The notes beneath the pieces were generated by a model. The model saw only the letters and a list, made by a program, of their open reading frames with translations. It ran no database searches and was not told where the DNA came from. This document shows, in pieces, positions 62,143-62,164 of a DNA stretch of 62,164 nucleotides (the first letter of the stretch is position 1; every line of letters starts with the position of its first letter). The stretch is from Chitinophagaceae bacterium (GTDB lineage: Bacteria > Bacteroidota > Bacteroidia > Chitinophagales > Chitinophagaceae): the NCBI GenBank assembly GCA_025363355.1, contig JANYEB010000179.1, positions 1 to 62,164 of the forward strand, in the 5' to 3' direction. A program made the position numbers and the translations under genes.

Positions 62143-62150
62143 CAAATGTA
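62143..62150 (-). promoter_or_regulatory. -7 element TACATTTG, 4 nt before the rlmD start
   Basis: Exact TAnnTTTG match on the minus strand with a 4-nt gap to the GTG start, implying a leaderless mRNA. Confidence 0.6.
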
Positions 62151-62164
62151 GCAGCAATGTCTGC

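Overview
The window is 62 kb of AT-rich, gene-dense chromosome from a member of the Bacteroidota, most likely a Chitinophagaceae-like lineage (inference). The reasons: a secreted subtilase ends in a type IX secretion sorting domain; there is a GldB gliding lipoprotein; promoters look like the Bacteroidota -7 element TAnnTTTG; Shine-Dalgarno sequences are mostly absent; F1 epsilon is short and one-domain; and several families (DUF6089-like barrel, KTSC, bacterial GH3, T9SS substrate) are common in that phylum. I see no prophage, integrase, transposase, CRISPR array or rRNA.

Layout. 0-5.4 kb: korB, atpD-atpC (interrupted by a frameshifted four-helix-bundle gene flanked by inverted heptamer repeats), LysE, SixA, Sua5/YciO. 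5.4-15.6 kb: T9SS subtilase, LD-carboxypeptidase, rnpA-yidD, membrane patatin, tRNA-Leu(TAG), trigger factor, NadR-like kinase. 15.6-24.6 kb: a long minus-strand run with gldB, ATP-grasp, NRDE, beta-barrels, DoxX, two YHS proteins and an AraC regulator, then AhpD-like, Crp/Fnr and DinB genes. 24.6-34.5 kb: a repeat-rich intergenic island, polA, a cold-shock gene, DnaJ-KTSC, a DEAD-box helicase, an orphan ABC ATPase, D-lactate dehydrogenase. 34.5-44.3 kb: a solitary atpG, scpB, GH3, engB, nadK, YkuK, DsbA-like, and a cobalamin riboswitch with its BtuB-type receptor. 44.3-62.1 kb: isoaspartyl peptidase, heptose-7-P kinase, D-aminoacylase, class III aminotransferase, AIM24, APC permease, OmpA, C1 and M23 peptidases, BamA-like barrel, EEP and two rhomboids in an operon, RlmD.

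Most genes are core housekeeping or envelope functions. The unusual layer is small repeated structure. (1) Inverted 7-8-mer tandem arms occur at four places: one pair encloses a four-helix-bundle gene inside the atp operon, one is in frame inside a kinase, one separates atpG from scpB, one sits at the rlmD stop. (2) REP-like GAGAGG palindromes are read in frame inside polA (twice) and rlmD, and a fourth starts a 21-bp-periodic island. (3) At least five genes have a -7 element exactly 4 nt before the start codon, suggesting leaderless mRNAs. (4) The btuB leader has a 9-bp hairpin that would bury the start codon. The best candidate for an undescribed system is the four-helix-bundle gene with its heptamer arms, which resembles 23S rRNA intervening sequences but sits in a protein operon.
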